Shown in pieces: positions 5,298 through 11,767 of a stretch of DNA of 37,968 nt; position 1 is the stretch's first letter, and each line of letters begins with the position of its first letter. Made by a program: the position numbers and the translations under genes. The notes beneath the pieces were generated by a model. The model was given only the letters and a program-made list of their open reading frames with translations. It made no database searches and was not told where the DNA came from. This stretch comes from a virus: the IMG/VR virus record IMGVR_UViG_3300020185_000122, positions 1 through 37,968 of that record, one strand, 5' to 3'.

Positions 5298-5580
5298 CTT
5301 TTAATTCTTCAAAACTGTTAGCCTGTTTAGGACTAGAGCCTTGTTTAGATTCACCTTGATAAAATACTTTTGTATTTCCAAGAATAACTCCACGAGTACC
5401 TGCTTCCCTTTCCTCTTGTGTAGTTGATTGTGTCACCATACCATTGTTGTCATATTGGTCTTTGTTTTCTGTATCTACAAAAGCCGTAATGTTTAGGTAT
5501 GTACCTTTTTTGCCTTTGACAAGTTTTTCTTTGTCAATCTTACTTACATCTATACTTGCACTAATTCCTACTACTGACAT
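5281..5580 (-). CDS. ssb: Single-stranded DNA-binding protein, 99 aa
   Basis: The start at 5580 (MSVVGISASIDVSKIDKEK) with AAGGAGAAATAAA upstream is chosen over a longer in-frame extension that would overlap the nuclease gene. The central GTYLNITAFVDTENKDQYD resembles an OB-fold strand pair. The C-terminus ends ELKDDIPF, the acidic tip through which SSB proteins recruit partners. It forms a recombination set with YqaJ and ERF immediately upstream. It should coat single strands made by the exonuclease. Confidence 0.85.
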   Translation of the reverse strand: MSVVGISASIDVSKIDKEKLVKGKKGTYLNITAFVDTENKDQYDNNGMVTQSTTQEEREAGTRGVILGNTKVFYQGESKQGSSPKQANSFEELKDDIPF

Positions 5581-5581
5581 T

Positions 5582-6139
5582 TTATTTCTCCTTGTTAAAA
5601 TTAAATACTGGTTTCCTCTTATAGCGAGGGGGTTCTTTATCATCAGATACATAAGACAAAAACTCTTGAGCCTTTGGTATGTACCATTCAATAAATTCTT
5701 TATCATATTGCACCAACTCCGTATGTAAATCTTCTGGAGTCCATACAACAAAGTGTGCTGCTGCTGTTTTACTTACAAACATTTGAATCTGCATTTGGAC
5801 ATAATACCTGTCTGGAATAGTCGGGTATATTTTTTGTGTAAACGGACATTTTATTTCTACAGGTATGCCATTTAAAAATGCATCAGCACTTGCACCTATA
5901 GGTAAATCTGAATGCACAATTAACTTATTACCATTCTCACAAATGTCATTCATATATCTTTCAAAATCTCTTAAAGCTATTTCTTCATGGTCATTCCCCC
6001 ATTGGGTCATTTCATTACCCTCAAAAGGTTTTTCCCTAAACGTCTTTTCTCTCCATAACTTTTGTCTTTCATAAACTGCCCCCCATGCTTGGGATGCAGT
6101 TATGATATTGTGTCGCCTGTTGTCAGTAAGGTGCTGCAT
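5582..6139 (-). CDS. YqaJ/lambda-exonuclease-type recombinase nuclease, 185 aa
   Basis: The PD-(D/E)XK nuclease fold is visible: WGNDHEEIAL (helix with Glu, residues about 47-56), GASADAFL (Asp, about 82-89) and PVEIKCP (E-x-K, about 93-99), then the downstream helix with YYVQMQIQMFV. This is the YqaJ family, which resects double-stranded DNA 5' to 3' so that an annealase can load. The start at 6139 overlaps the ERF stop, so the pair is translationally coupled. Length is on the short side for the family, but all catalytic residues are present. Confidence 0.9.
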   Translation of the reverse strand: MQHLTDNRRHNIITASQAWGAVYERQKLWREKTFREKPFEGNEMTQWGNDHEEIALRDFERYMNDICENGNKLIVHSDLPIGASADAFLNGIPVEIKCPFTQKIYPTIPDRYYVQMQIQMFVSKTAAAHFVVWTPEDLHTELVQYDKEFIEWYIPKAQEFLSYVSDDKEPPRYKRKPVFNFNKEK

Positions 6140-6678
6140 TAAGTCGTCCTTTTGAGCTCATTAGCAAAGTCCCTTAATTCAGATTGTTGTATATCTGGCA
6201 ACTCAAAAAATGCTTGTTTAAGTGCACCATCTTCATGAGCTTCTTCTAAAGTTTCTTTTGCCTTCTTTAGTTCATCTGGAGTAGATGGTTTATTGACAGC
6301 ACTATTATCTTTGCTGTCTGCATCTTGTGTATCATCCAGAAGGAAAAGGTTTCCTAATGCATATTTTTTTGAATAGCTACTGCTAGAACCAAAACTCTGA
6401 CTGATATCCATACCTTTACGAGTTGGATTAATACCTGCCTGTGCTTTAACGCTAATAGCATTTTCACCTATCTGAAAAACTGCTGTAGCTTCTACATACA
6501 TATAATTACCTACCTCTTTAACTTCGTCAGTAAGTAATAACAATGCATTGTGTTTAGCTAGTAAAGGCTTTACTGCTTCTAATATATCTTCTGCACTTCG
6601 GTAATTGTAATTACCAAATTTATTTAACTGACCTTTTGGTGCTTTAAGTTCTTGCTGAATTTCAATTAGTTCTTTCAT
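6139..6678 (-). CDS. erf: ERF-family single-strand annealing protein, 179 aa
   Basis: ERF motifs are clear: FGNYNYRSAEDILEAVKPLL (residues about 21-41), an alternating beta region, and SYSKKYALGNLFLLDDTQDA (about 101-120), the Rad52-like core that forms rings on single-stranded DNA. The C-terminal 60 residues are a charged linker and a small helical domain. With YqaJ and SSB it makes a Red-like recombination system that probably also generates concatemers for packaging. AGGAGATATAA precedes the start. Confidence 0.9.
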   Translation of the reverse strand: MKELIEIQQELKAPKGQLNKFGNYNYRSAEDILEAVKPLLAKHNALLLLTDEVKEVGNYMYVEATAVFQIGENAISVKAQAGINPTRKGMDISQSFGSSSSYSKKYALGNLFLLDDTQDADSKDNSAVNKPSTPDELKKAKETLEEAHEDGALKQAFFELPDIQQSELRDFANELKRTT

Positions 6679-6843
6679 TTATATCTCCTTTGTTTGTGAT
6701 GCCATAATTAATTCTTGGTAGGCATCAAAGTTAATTTGTTTAATCATACTCAAAACTGAATGAGCTCCCGAATCCAGAATAATATCTGAAAAAGTATTTA
6801 TTGCAAATATTTGACTAGCTTCTTCCATCACTTTTTGTTCCAT
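6679..6843 (-). CDS. Small early protein, 54 aa
   Basis: First gene of the leftward recombination operon. AAAGGAGATAAATA precedes the ATG at 6843. The product is acidic and helical (MEQKVMEEASQIFAINTFS...), with no Cys or membrane span, and ends QELIMASQTKEI. Its 3' end contains the ribosome-binding site of erf. No family recognised. Its position matches early accessory genes next to lambdoid pL. Confidence 0.7.
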   Translation of the reverse strand: MEQKVMEEASQIFAINTFSDIILDSGAHSVLSMIKQINFDAYQELIMASQTKEI

Positions 6844-6873
6844 TATTTATCTCCTTTGTTATTAATATTTATA

Positions 6874-6902
6874 ATACTATAGACATATTTTAGAAATGTC
6901 AA
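6874..6902 (-). promoter_or_regulatory. Leftward early promoter (pL-like)
   Basis: Minus strand: a consensus -35 TTGACA (6902-6897), then after 17 bases TAGTAT (6879-6874), or TATAGT with a 15-base spacer. It lies 31 bases upstream of the first leftward early gene. No TGn element, unlike the five-member promoter family. Probably the main early leftward promoter. Confidence 0.7.
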
Positions 6903-6917
6903 ATTCTTACTTAATAG

Positions 6918-6946
6918 TTGTTGCAAATATTTTGAAAGTATATTAT
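6918..6946 (+). promoter_or_regulatory. Rightward early promoter (pR-like)
   Basis: TTGTTG (6918-6923), 17-base spacer, TATTAT (6941-6946), divergent from the leftward promoter. It reads into the Cro-like gene at 6992 through a leader of about 38 bases that holds a perfect palindrome. Confidence 0.55.
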
Positions 6947-6957
6947 TCTTTGTTCAA

Positions 6958-6969
6958 TGCAATTTTGCA
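6958..6969. promoter_or_regulatory. Candidate operator palindrome
   Basis: TGCAATTTTGCA is a perfect inverted repeat (TGCAA-TT-TTGCA) just downstream of the rightward -10 box. A TTGCA half-site also lies at 6921-6925 within the promoter. The position suits autorepression by the Cro-like protein encoded immediately downstream. Confidence 0.4.
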
Positions 6970-6991
6970 GAAATTGTTTATGGAGAATTAA

Positions 6992-7204
6992 ATGACTTAT
7001 AACGAAGCAATAAAATTGTACAATGGTAGTAGAAGAAAAATGGCAGAAAGTTTAGGAATATCAGTTCAAGCCGTTGCGTTTTATGGAAAGAAACCAGATG
7101 AAGAATTACCACCACACAGAGTATTTATGATTAATGCACTTCATGGTGATGTAGGAAAACCAAAAAGTGGTTACAGGGAAATAGTGGAAGAACAAGGAGA
7201 GTAA
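6992..7204 (+). CDS. Cro/YdaS-like DNA-binding protein, 70 aa
   Basis: The N-terminal 40 residues form a compact helix-turn-helix: YNEAIKLYNGSRRKMAES followed by LGISVQAVAFYGKK. This is the YdaS/Cro pattern, in which the protein senses its own promoter. The following part (PPHRVFMINALHGDV) is the dimer strand/helix seen in such proteins. First gene of the rightward early operon, with GGAGA upstream. There is no opposing CI-type gene, so it probably tunes early transcription and does not maintain lysogeny. Confidence 0.8.
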   Translation: MTYNEAIKLYNGSRRKMAESLGISVQAVAFYGKKPDEELPPHRVFMINALHGDVGKPKSGYREIVEEQGE

Positions 7205-7206
7205 CA

Positions 7207-7404
7207 ATGACAACGAAAAAAAATTTAGTGGGTAATCAAGAGATTATTTGTATTGATTATTTTGATAATAATTATGTCATAACAGAAAAAGACCCGTTTG
7301 GTGATGAAGATAGAAGTTTTTATATACATGAAGATAATTTAACTTTATTTATTAACAGACTAGAACAGTTTAGAAATGATGTTTTAGAAGAAAGGGGGGA
7401 TTAG
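7207..7404 (+). CDS. Hypothetical early protein, 65 aa
   Basis: Acidic protein with alternating strands (EIICIDYFDNNYVITEKD) and a C-terminal helix (LTLFINRLEQFRNDVLEER). It starts two bases after the previous stop, with AAGGAGAG inside the previous gene. No family recognised. It sits between the Cro-like regulator and the replication initiator. Confidence 0.7.
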   Translation: MTTKKNLVGNQEIICIDYFDNNYVITEKDPFGDEDRSFYIHEDNLTLFINRLEQFRNDVLEERGD

Positions 7405-7406
7405 CA

Positions 7407-8108
7407 ATGCACTACTACCCTAAAAATATTGGTGATTATCGTAGAGACACCATGAACTTATCATTACTAGAGCATGGTGTTTATATGACTTTGATTGACC
7501 ATTACGTCTTAAATGAAGAACCTTTTCCATTAGACCATTTAGATGTATGTTGGAGCATTGGAGCTAGGACTGACAATGAAAAAACAGCAGTGTGTTTAAT
7601 TTTAAGTAAGTTTTTTATTAAAACTGATAAAGGTTATACACACAAACGCTGTGATGAAGAAATAGCTCAATATAGGTTGAGAGCTGATACTGCAAGGGAA
7701 AACGGAAAGAAAGGTGGTAGGAGAAAACCCAACCCTAACCCAACCCTTACCCAACCCCTAGCTAACCAAGAACCAAGAACCAATAACCAAGAACCAAGAA
7801 CCAATAACCATAAACCAATAAAGTCAAAACCTTTGTCCGATTCTAGGGCAGAATTAGATGATGGTTTTAATTTGTTCTGGAATGCTTATCCTAAAAAAGT
7901 TGGTAAAGGTAAAGCTAAAGAATCATGGGAAAAACAAAAACCTAATTTAGACACTGTGTTAAAAACTTTACAATGGCAAATTCATTCTGACCAATGGGTA
8001 AAAGAAAATGGTGCATTTATTCCAAACCCTGCTACTTACATTAATCAGCAAAGATGGGAAGATGAAAAGCAATTAAGTTCAATTCAAAAATTAGTTAATG
8101 CAATTTAA
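7407..8108 (+). CDS. DUF1376 replication initiator-like protein, 233 aa
   Basis: Residues 2-110 match DUF1376: HYYPKNIGDYRRDTMNLSLL, EHGVYMTLIDHYVL, and a basic end (ENGKKGGRRK). A proline/asparagine-rich linker (about 110-140) follows, then a C-terminal module FNLFWNAYPKKVGKGKAKES and NPATYINQQRWEDE, shared with many phage O-like initiators. The linker is encoded by direct repeats (7764-7805) that may be the replication origin, as in lambda O. It is followed by a helicase-loader-like gene, which completes the O/P arrangement. Confidence 0.8.
   Translation: MHYYPKNIGDYRRDTMNLSLLEHGVYMTLIDHYVLNEEPFPLDHLDVCWSIGARTDNEKTAVCLILSKFFIKTDKGYTHKRCDEEIAQYRLRADTARENGKKGGRRKPNPNPTLTQPLANQEPRTNNQEPRTNNHKPIKSKPLSDSRAELDDGFNLFWNAYPKKVGKGKAKESWEKQKPNLDTVLKTLQWQIHSDQWVKENGAFIPNPATYINQQRWEDEKQLSSIQKLVNAI
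7764..7805 (+). repeat. Tandem 21-bp direct repeats, candidate origin
   Basis: AACCAAGAACCAAGAACCAAT occurs twice in perfect tandem (7764-7784, 7785-7805), with a partial third copy after it and a C-rich, G-poor stretch just before (ACCC repeats from about 7727). It encodes a seven-residue repeat NQEPRTN inside the initiator linker. Iterons inside the initiator gene are the lambda-type origin layout. The replication role is inferred. Confidence 0.5.
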
Positions 8109-8119
8109 GGGGAGATGTT

Positions 8120-8587
8120 ATGAAGGATTTAGATAAAGAAACTTTTACTAGAATTATGTCTACAACTTGTAAGCAATATAGCAAGGGTGAGTTTGATGAA
8201 AATGTTAACAGGCTTTGGTATCACTCATTAAAGATATTTGAGTTACCAATTATAGTAAAGTCTGTTGAGAAATGGATTGTTAGCAATAAATTTATGCCAA
8301 CAGTTTCAGACATTGTTAAACTTTGTAGGCTTGAAGTTCAACAACAAAACCAAAATAACCAAATAACTTACAAAGTAGATAAATCTAAAAAACAAGAATT
8401 TCAGAAAAAATTAAAGGAAGCAATTAATAATGCTAAATTAAAAACTTTTAAACATCCCAAACTTTGGGCAGTTAAGATTCTTAAAAGGCATGATGAGAAT
8501 AACTACGATAGCACTGTAGGTTTAGAAATGGCTAGAGAAGTGGTTGATAGTTTATCTTCAAAAGAGAGGTCTGAATTAGGATTATGA
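8120..8587 (+). CDS. Replication protein, P/helicase-loader-like, 155 aa
   Basis: The N-terminal 75 residues (KDLDKETFTRIMSTTCKQYS, LWYHSLKIFEL, KWIVSNKFMPTVSDIVKLC) resemble the conserved domain of phage P-type helicase loaders. The rest is basic and helical. GGGGAG precedes the start. It lies directly after the O-like initiator and overlaps NinB by four bases. It probably brings host DnaB to the phage origin. No ATPase motif, so not a DnaC type. Confidence 0.65.
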   Translation: MKDLDKETFTRIMSTTCKQYSKGEFDENVNRLWYHSLKIFELPIIVKSVEKWIVSNKFMPTVSDIVKLCRLEVQQQNQNNQITYKVDKSKKQEFQKKLKEAINNAKLKTFKHPKLWAVKILKRHDENNYDSTVGLEMAREVVDSLSSKERSELGL

Positions 8588-8955
8588 ATTTTAAATTAAA
8601 CAAAAACAATCTGGATGGGTTAGTTAGTAAGTTAAAAGATTTAGACCAAAACAAACTTTGGTCAGTAACTGTTAAGCCATACAAATCTACAAGGTCACTA
8701 GACCAAAACGAATATTATTGGAAATTGGTAACCGAGTTAGCAGATTACTTTGGACTAAAATCTAAAGATGAAATGCATGAGGTGTTACTATACAAGTTAC
8801 TATCTGAAGAAAAGCAGATAAAAAATTTAAAGGTAATAACTATTAACAGCACTACTAAATTAAATGTAAAACAATTTAACGAGTACCTAGAAAGTGTTAA
8901 AGAGTTTGCGAGAGGATATGGGTTTAAGCTTGGCGAAGAAGAAATCAAAGACTAA
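8584..8955 (+). CDS. ninB: NinB-like recombination protein, 123 aa
   Basis: Contains the NinB features W-x-V-x-V-x-P-x-K-x-x-R-S-x-x-Q-N-x-x-Y: here LWSVTVKPYKSTRSLDQNEY, residues about 23-42, followed by helices and a strand-rich end. NinB binds single-stranded DNA and affects RecBCD/Red pathway choice in lambda. The start overlaps the upstream stop (ATGA). Together with the HNH protein it forms the rightward recombination accessory pair. Function by family resemblance. Confidence 0.75.
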   Translation: MNFKLNKNNLDGLVSKLKDLDQNKLWSVTVKPYKSTRSLDQNEYYWKLVTELADYFGLKSKDEMHEVLLYKLLSEEKQIKNLKVITINSTTKLNVKQFNEYLESVKEFARGYGFKLGEEEIKD

Positions 8956-9226
8956 AGACGAAAAAAATTGGCTTAACAGAATTAGCAATTTTGGTTGTGT
9001 TATCTGCAAAAAGCATTATGAGATTGATGATGCACCACCTGCTAACTGCCACCATATCCGACAAGGAGTTGGGGTTGGACAAAAGAACAGCCACTACATG
9101 GTGCTACCACTTTGTTGGGAACACCATCAAGGTCAGGATGGATTTCATCATGCACCAAAGACTTGGCAAGATAAGTATGGAACTGAAACAGAACTTTTAG
9201 AATGGGTATTGGAAAAATTAGAATGA
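8918..9226 (+). CDS. Ref-like HNH nuclease, 102 aa
   Basis: CVICKK near the start and the pair CHHIRQGVGVG... and LCWEHHQGQDGFH give a zinc-bound HNH-type fold, as in P1 Ref and similar phage nucleases. HH, the following H and the HH of WEHH are the catalytic and metal ligands. The start is uncertain: ATG 8918 (used here), TTG 8930 or ATG 8894 are all in frame, and the first two overlap NinB. Cleavage of recombination intermediates is the likely role. The gene ends overlapping the next ATG. Confidence 0.75.
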   Translation: MGLSLAKKKSKTKDEKNWLNRISNFGCVICKKHYEIDDAPPANCHHIRQGVGVGQKNSHYMVLPLCWEHHQGQDGFHHAPKTWQDKYGTETELLEWVLEKLE

Positions 9227-9564
9227 AAATAACATTAATTAAAAAAATTGTAGATAATTTGTCAGACGATTTACTCAAAAAAGAATATAGGTCTATACCA
9301 GATAAAAATAAATTTACAGGTCATTGTTATGTAGCAAGTGAAACGTACTATCATTTAAGTAATGATGATTTAAAGGTTTATCATATTAGACATGAAAATA
9401 GTGTTCATTGGTTTTTAAAAGATATTGATAATAACGTAATTGACATTACCAAAGAACAATTTAAAACTTCTGTACCTTATGAAAAAGCAAGACGAGGGTT
9501 TTTTTTAACAAAGACACCAAGCAAAAGAAGTTTAAAATTAATAAATAGGATAAATAAAATATGA
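9223..9564 (+). CDS. Conserved protein encoded with Mom, 113 aa
   Basis: I start it at 9223, overlapping the HNH stop (ATGA). Motifs TGHCYVASETYYHLS, then HENSVHWFLKD, NVIDITKEQF, and RRGFFLTKTPSKRS recall a family I know from phages and bacteria without assigned chemistry. The Cys in GHCYVAS, the His of HWFL and the Asp of VID make a Cys-His-Asp set, the layout of a papain-like (YunG-like) fold. It is directly upstream of, and overlaps, the mom-like gene, so a joint role in base modification is an inference. Confidence 0.7.
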   Translation: MKITLIKKIVDNLSDDLLKKEYRSIPDKNKFTGHCYVASETYYHLSNDDLKVYHIRHENSVHWFLKDIDNNVIDITKEQFKTSVPYEKARRGFFLTKTPSKRSLKLINRINKI

Positions 9565-10217
9565 AAGTGCTTTCAATAAATCCTAAAGAAACATACGATT
9601 GGTTACTCAATGTTCATTATGCAAAACGCATTCCTCAAATTATTAAAGCATTTGGGTTGTATGATGATGATAAACTTGTTGGAGTAATTACATATGGCAT
9701 ACCACCATCACCAAGTTTGTGTATGGGAGTTTGTGGCAAAGAATATTCGGAAATAGTTTTAGAGTTAAACAGACTTTGTCTTTTAGACAATCACAAAAAC
9801 CAAGCAAGTAAATTAGTTTCTGGCTCTATAAAGCTATTACCTAAACCAACCATTGTAGTAAGTTACGCTGATAACGAACAAGGTCATGTAGGTTATGTTT
9901 ACCAAGCAACAAATTTTTTATACACAGGATTATCGGCAAAAAGAGTTGATTGGGCAGTCAAAGGTTTAGAACATAAACATGGTAAAACAATTAGCAATGG
10001 TATGACATTAGAAAAAATAAAAGAAAAATATGGAGATGATTTTTATTACACAGAAAGAAGTCGTAAACACAGATATATAATTTTTCATGGCTCAAAGAAT
10101 GATAAAAAAATATTAAAAAGTAAATTAAAATATACAATACAACCTTATCCAAAAGGCGAAACAAACAAATATGAAATTACCCATACACCATCAACGCAAG
10201 TAATAATGAATTTTTAA
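9561..10217 (+). CDS. mom: Mom-like DNA adenine modification protein, 218 aa
   Basis: Resembles phage Mu Mom. The diagnostic region SYADNEQGHVGYVYQ followed by ATNFLYTG lies at residues about 101-123, within an acetyltransferase-related (GNAT-like) fold. The N-terminal half has NVHYAKRIPQIIKAFGLYDD then VGVITYGIPPSPS. Mom converts a fraction of adenines in phage DNA to an N6-modified form (an acetamido/carbamoylmethyl adduct), blocking many host restriction enzymes. The ATG overlaps the preceding stop. The C-terminal 60 residues are basic (RKHRYIIFHGSKNDKK) and may contact DNA. Confidence 0.85.
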   Translation: MKVLSINPKETYDWLLNVHYAKRIPQIIKAFGLYDDDKLVGVITYGIPPSPSLCMGVCGKEYSEIVLELNRLCLLDNHKNQASKLVSGSIKLLPKPTIVVSYADNEQGHVGYVYQATNFLYTGLSAKRVDWAVKGLEHKHGKTISNGMTLEKIKEKYGDDFYYTERSRKHRYIIFHGSKNDKKILKSKLKYTIQPYPKGETNKYEITHTPSTQVIMNF

Positions 10218-10229
10218 CGGAGGAATAAT

Positions 10230-10490
10230 ATGATTGAGTTTGCATTTGTTTTATTGGTAAGTAACACAAGTATGGATGAAGCTTATATAGGAAACTTTAA
10301 GAGCTGTGAAGTTGCTCAAATTCACTACTTTCTACACAACGCTGATAAGTATAATGGGTTCAGGTGCATACCTAAAGAGTATGCATACCTACCCGACCAT
10401 GTGGACATTATTAATGTTGATATGAGTACAGGGACATGGAGATATAAGGATACAAAAGATGTATGTAAATTTAGGAGAGATTGTATATGA
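10230..10490 (+). CDS. Small hypothetical protein, possibly exported, 86 aa
   Basis: A short hydrophobic N-terminus (MIEFAFVLLVSNTS) could be a weak signal or anchor. Four cysteines follow (KSCEVAQ, RCIPKE, VCKFRRDC). GGAGG precedes the ATG at good spacing. The CEVA...C...C spacing recalls the small Cys-pair proteins at 12869-13462. Function unknown. Confidence 0.7.
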   Translation: MIEFAFVLLVSNTSMDEAYIGNFKSCEVAQIHYFLHNADKYNGFRCIPKEYAYLPDHVDIINVDMSTGTWRYKDTKDVCKFRRDCI

Positions 10491-10636
10491 GTAAAGGTTC
10501 AGGACGTAGAAATGAAAACACAAAATTAGTAGAAGCTAACTGGGATAAAATTTTTAAAAAGAAAATAGACCCAGAAGAAAAAAGTGAAGATGATGGTTAC
10601 GGAAACTTACTGGAAAAAGACAATGGCAAAGACTAG
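10487..10636 (+). CDS. Small basic/acidic protein (SGRR-type), 49 aa
   Basis: The start overlaps the preceding stop (ATGA). The protein begins MSKGSGRRNENTKLVEANWD and continues KIFKKKIDPEEK, then an acidic end. I recall small MSKGSGRR proteins in many phages, without known function. It overlaps the next gene by 14 bases, in keeping with tight early packing. Confidence 0.75.
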   Translation: MSKGSGRRNENTKLVEANWDKIFKKKIDPEEKSEDDGYGNLLEKDNGKD

Positions 10637-10946
10637 TCCAACCCAGAGAACTTTAGCTAGGTTAAGAAAAGAGAACTACGATTTGGTAGAGGTCACTGAA
10701 AAATGGTGTGCTTTTAGTAGACGAAGGAAAGACCTCTTTGGGATAATAGACATCCTTGCATTACACAAAGGTGACACCATAGCCATTCAAGTAACAAGCT
10801 ATAGCAACATTGGTGCTAGGGTAAAGAAAATTTCTGAAAGTCCCTCTATCGGCTTTATACGAGATGCAGGGTGGACAATTTTAGTAGAAGGTTGGAAGAA
10901 GGAAAAGAATGGTAGATATACTTCCAAGATAGTTGATTTAAGTTAA
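10623..10946 (+). CDS. PD-(D/E)XK-like nuclease or resolvase, 107 aa
   Basis: I start it at ATG 10623 (MAKTSPTQRTLARLRKEN) rather than at an upstream ATG inside the previous gene. The core RRKDLFGIIDILALHKG and AIQVTSYSN fits a small PD-(D/E)XK fold: Asp in KDLFG/IID, then I-Q-x-T/S in place of E-x-K. This matches small Holliday-junction-resolvase-like phage proteins. GWTILVEGW makes the final strand. The altered third motif leaves catalysis uncertain. It ends just before a hairpin terminator. Confidence 0.65.
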   Translation: MAKTSPTQRTLARLRKENYDLVEVTEKWCAFSRRRKDLFGIIDILALHKGDTIAIQVTSYSNIGARVKKISESPSIGFIRDAGWTILVEGWKKEKNGRYTSKIVDLS

Positions 10947-10971
10947 AAAAAGGGAGCAATTAAGCTCCCTT
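10944..10971. terminator. Bidirectional terminator between converging genes
   Basis: AAGGGAGC-AATTAA-GCTCCCTT (10950-10957, 10964-10971). On the minus strand a run of T follows (the A-run 10944-10951), giving a clean terminator for the leftward gene at 10975. It also stops the rightward early operon. Confidence 0.85.
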
Positions 10972-10974
10972 AAA

Positions 10975-11346
10975 TTACTTCTTAATATAGTAACCCTGAA
11001 CTATAGCTTTTTCTTTCCATAATCCCCATATAGGTTTACCTTGTTTTGCTACAAACAGATGACCTCTAACACTAACAACAATTGGGTCTTTTAAAAATTC
11101 TGCATCTTTCAAAAAGTTTTTAGATTGCATCCTTTTATAAGGAACATATTTCATTTTAAACTTTGTTGCTAATTTCTCTGTAACAGACCAACAAGTTCTA
11201 TGTCCTTTTTTTCTACCAAGTTTGTAACTTAACTTTGCAACAGATTTATAATCCTTACCTGATGCTTGAGCAAATGAAACAATTGCACAATCTCTATTTT
11301 CATTTAACTCTTTTCTTTGCTCTTGTAATTCTTTTAATGATTGCAT
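10975..11346 (-). CDS. C39/papain-like cysteine peptidase-fold protein, 123 aa
   Basis: NRDCAIVSFAQASGKDY (Cys about residue 20) and VVSVRGHLFVAKQG (His about residue 97) are the Cys and His of a papain/C39-type fold; between them is a basic GRKKGHRTC segment. Such proteins are common in phages, with unproved substrates. AAAGGAAAAA precedes the ATG. Second gene of a leftward island inside a rightward region, behind a hairpin that could attenuate it. Could cleave a host or phage peptide; I see no wall-binding domain, so an endolysin role is unlikely. Confidence 0.65.
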   Translation of the reverse strand: MQSLKELQEQRKELNENRDCAIVSFAQASGKDYKSVAKLSYKLGRKKGHRTCWSVTEKLATKFKMKYVPYKRMQSKNFLKDAEFLKDPIVVSVRGHLFVAKQGKPIWGLWKEKAIVQGYYIKK

Positions 11347-11366
11347 TTTTTTTCCTTTGTTAAAAC

Positions 11367-11384
11367 AAGGGGGTTTCCCCCCTT
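11367..11384 (-). terminator. Intercistronic hairpin (attenuator-like)
   Basis: AAGGGGG with CCCCCTT, four-base loop (GAAA on the minus strand, a GNRA-type loop), followed on the minus strand by GTTTTAAC. It lies between the two genes of the leftward island and could reduce read-through into the peptidase-like gene. Confidence 0.65.
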
Positions 11385-11386
11385 AT

Positions 11387-11569
11387 TTATTTAGTTAAAG
11401 TAACTCCGATACTAGGGTGTCTCTTTACTATGTCAATCATTAGCAACCTTTGTTGCACCTCAATCTCATTTAACAATGATTTAGAAACTCTAGTAAATTT
11501 TCCGTTTCTATATTCTTGAGACATTTGCAAGAGTGCTGCTTTTGTATTTGCTTTATTTATTAAAGCCAT
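11387..11569 (-). CDS. Conserved small phage protein, 60 aa
   Basis: I place the start at 11569 (MALINKANTKAALLQMSQEY) because AGGAG lies seven bases before it; a longer in-frame extension would overlap the promoter. The motif KFTRVSKSLLNEIE and an end KRHPSIGVTLTK recall a widely distributed small phage protein without known role, probably helical and nucleic-acid associated. It has the strongest promoter in the window (11632-11660), implying high expression. Confidence 0.75.
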   Translation of the reverse strand: MALINKANTKAALLQMSQEYRNGKFTRVSKSLLNEIEVQQRLLMIDIVKRHPSIGVTLTK

Positions 11570-11631
11570 TTGTTTCTCCTTTGTTGTTAAAGAACTGTAA
11601 AACTGCAAGTAGGATTCCCACTTACAAAAAC

Positions 11632-11660
11632 ACTCTAGCACATATTAAAACCTTTGTCAA
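11632..11660 (-). promoter_or_regulatory. Near-consensus leftward promoter
   Basis: Minus strand: TTGACA (11660-11655), 17-base spacer ending TGC, TAGAGT (11637-11632). The leader contains a dyad (AAGTGGGAATCCTACTT). It drives 11569-10975 and lies back to back with the rightward promoter at 11703-11730. Confidence 0.8.
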
Positions 11661-11702
11661 GTTATTTGTATTGATAGATGTTTAAAGGATTTGTAAAAGA
11701 AC

Positions 11703-11730
11703 TTGCATTGTTGTTTAATTATGTTACTAT
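11703..11730 (+). promoter_or_regulatory. Extended -10 promoter, family member 5 (rightward)
   Basis: TTGCAT (11703-11708), a 16-base spacer ending TGT, TACTAT (11725-11730). Upstream TTTGTAAAAGAAC and downstream GTATATGTAG...AACAAAGGAGA are shared with the leftward family members nine kilobases away. It drives the small-protein operon from 11768. Confidence 0.75.
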
Positions 11731-11767
11731 GTATATGTAGTTTTGATTAACCAACAAAGGAGACCAA

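Noticed and set aside
5281-5751. Longer 156-aa version of the SSB gene
   Set aside because: It would overlap the YqaJ gene by 170 bases; the MSVVG start has a good ribosome-binding site and the added N-terminus is not SSB-like.
10975-11346. C39-like protein as endolysin
   Set aside because: No wall-binding domain, signal or neighbouring holin; strong leftward expression unit in an early context.
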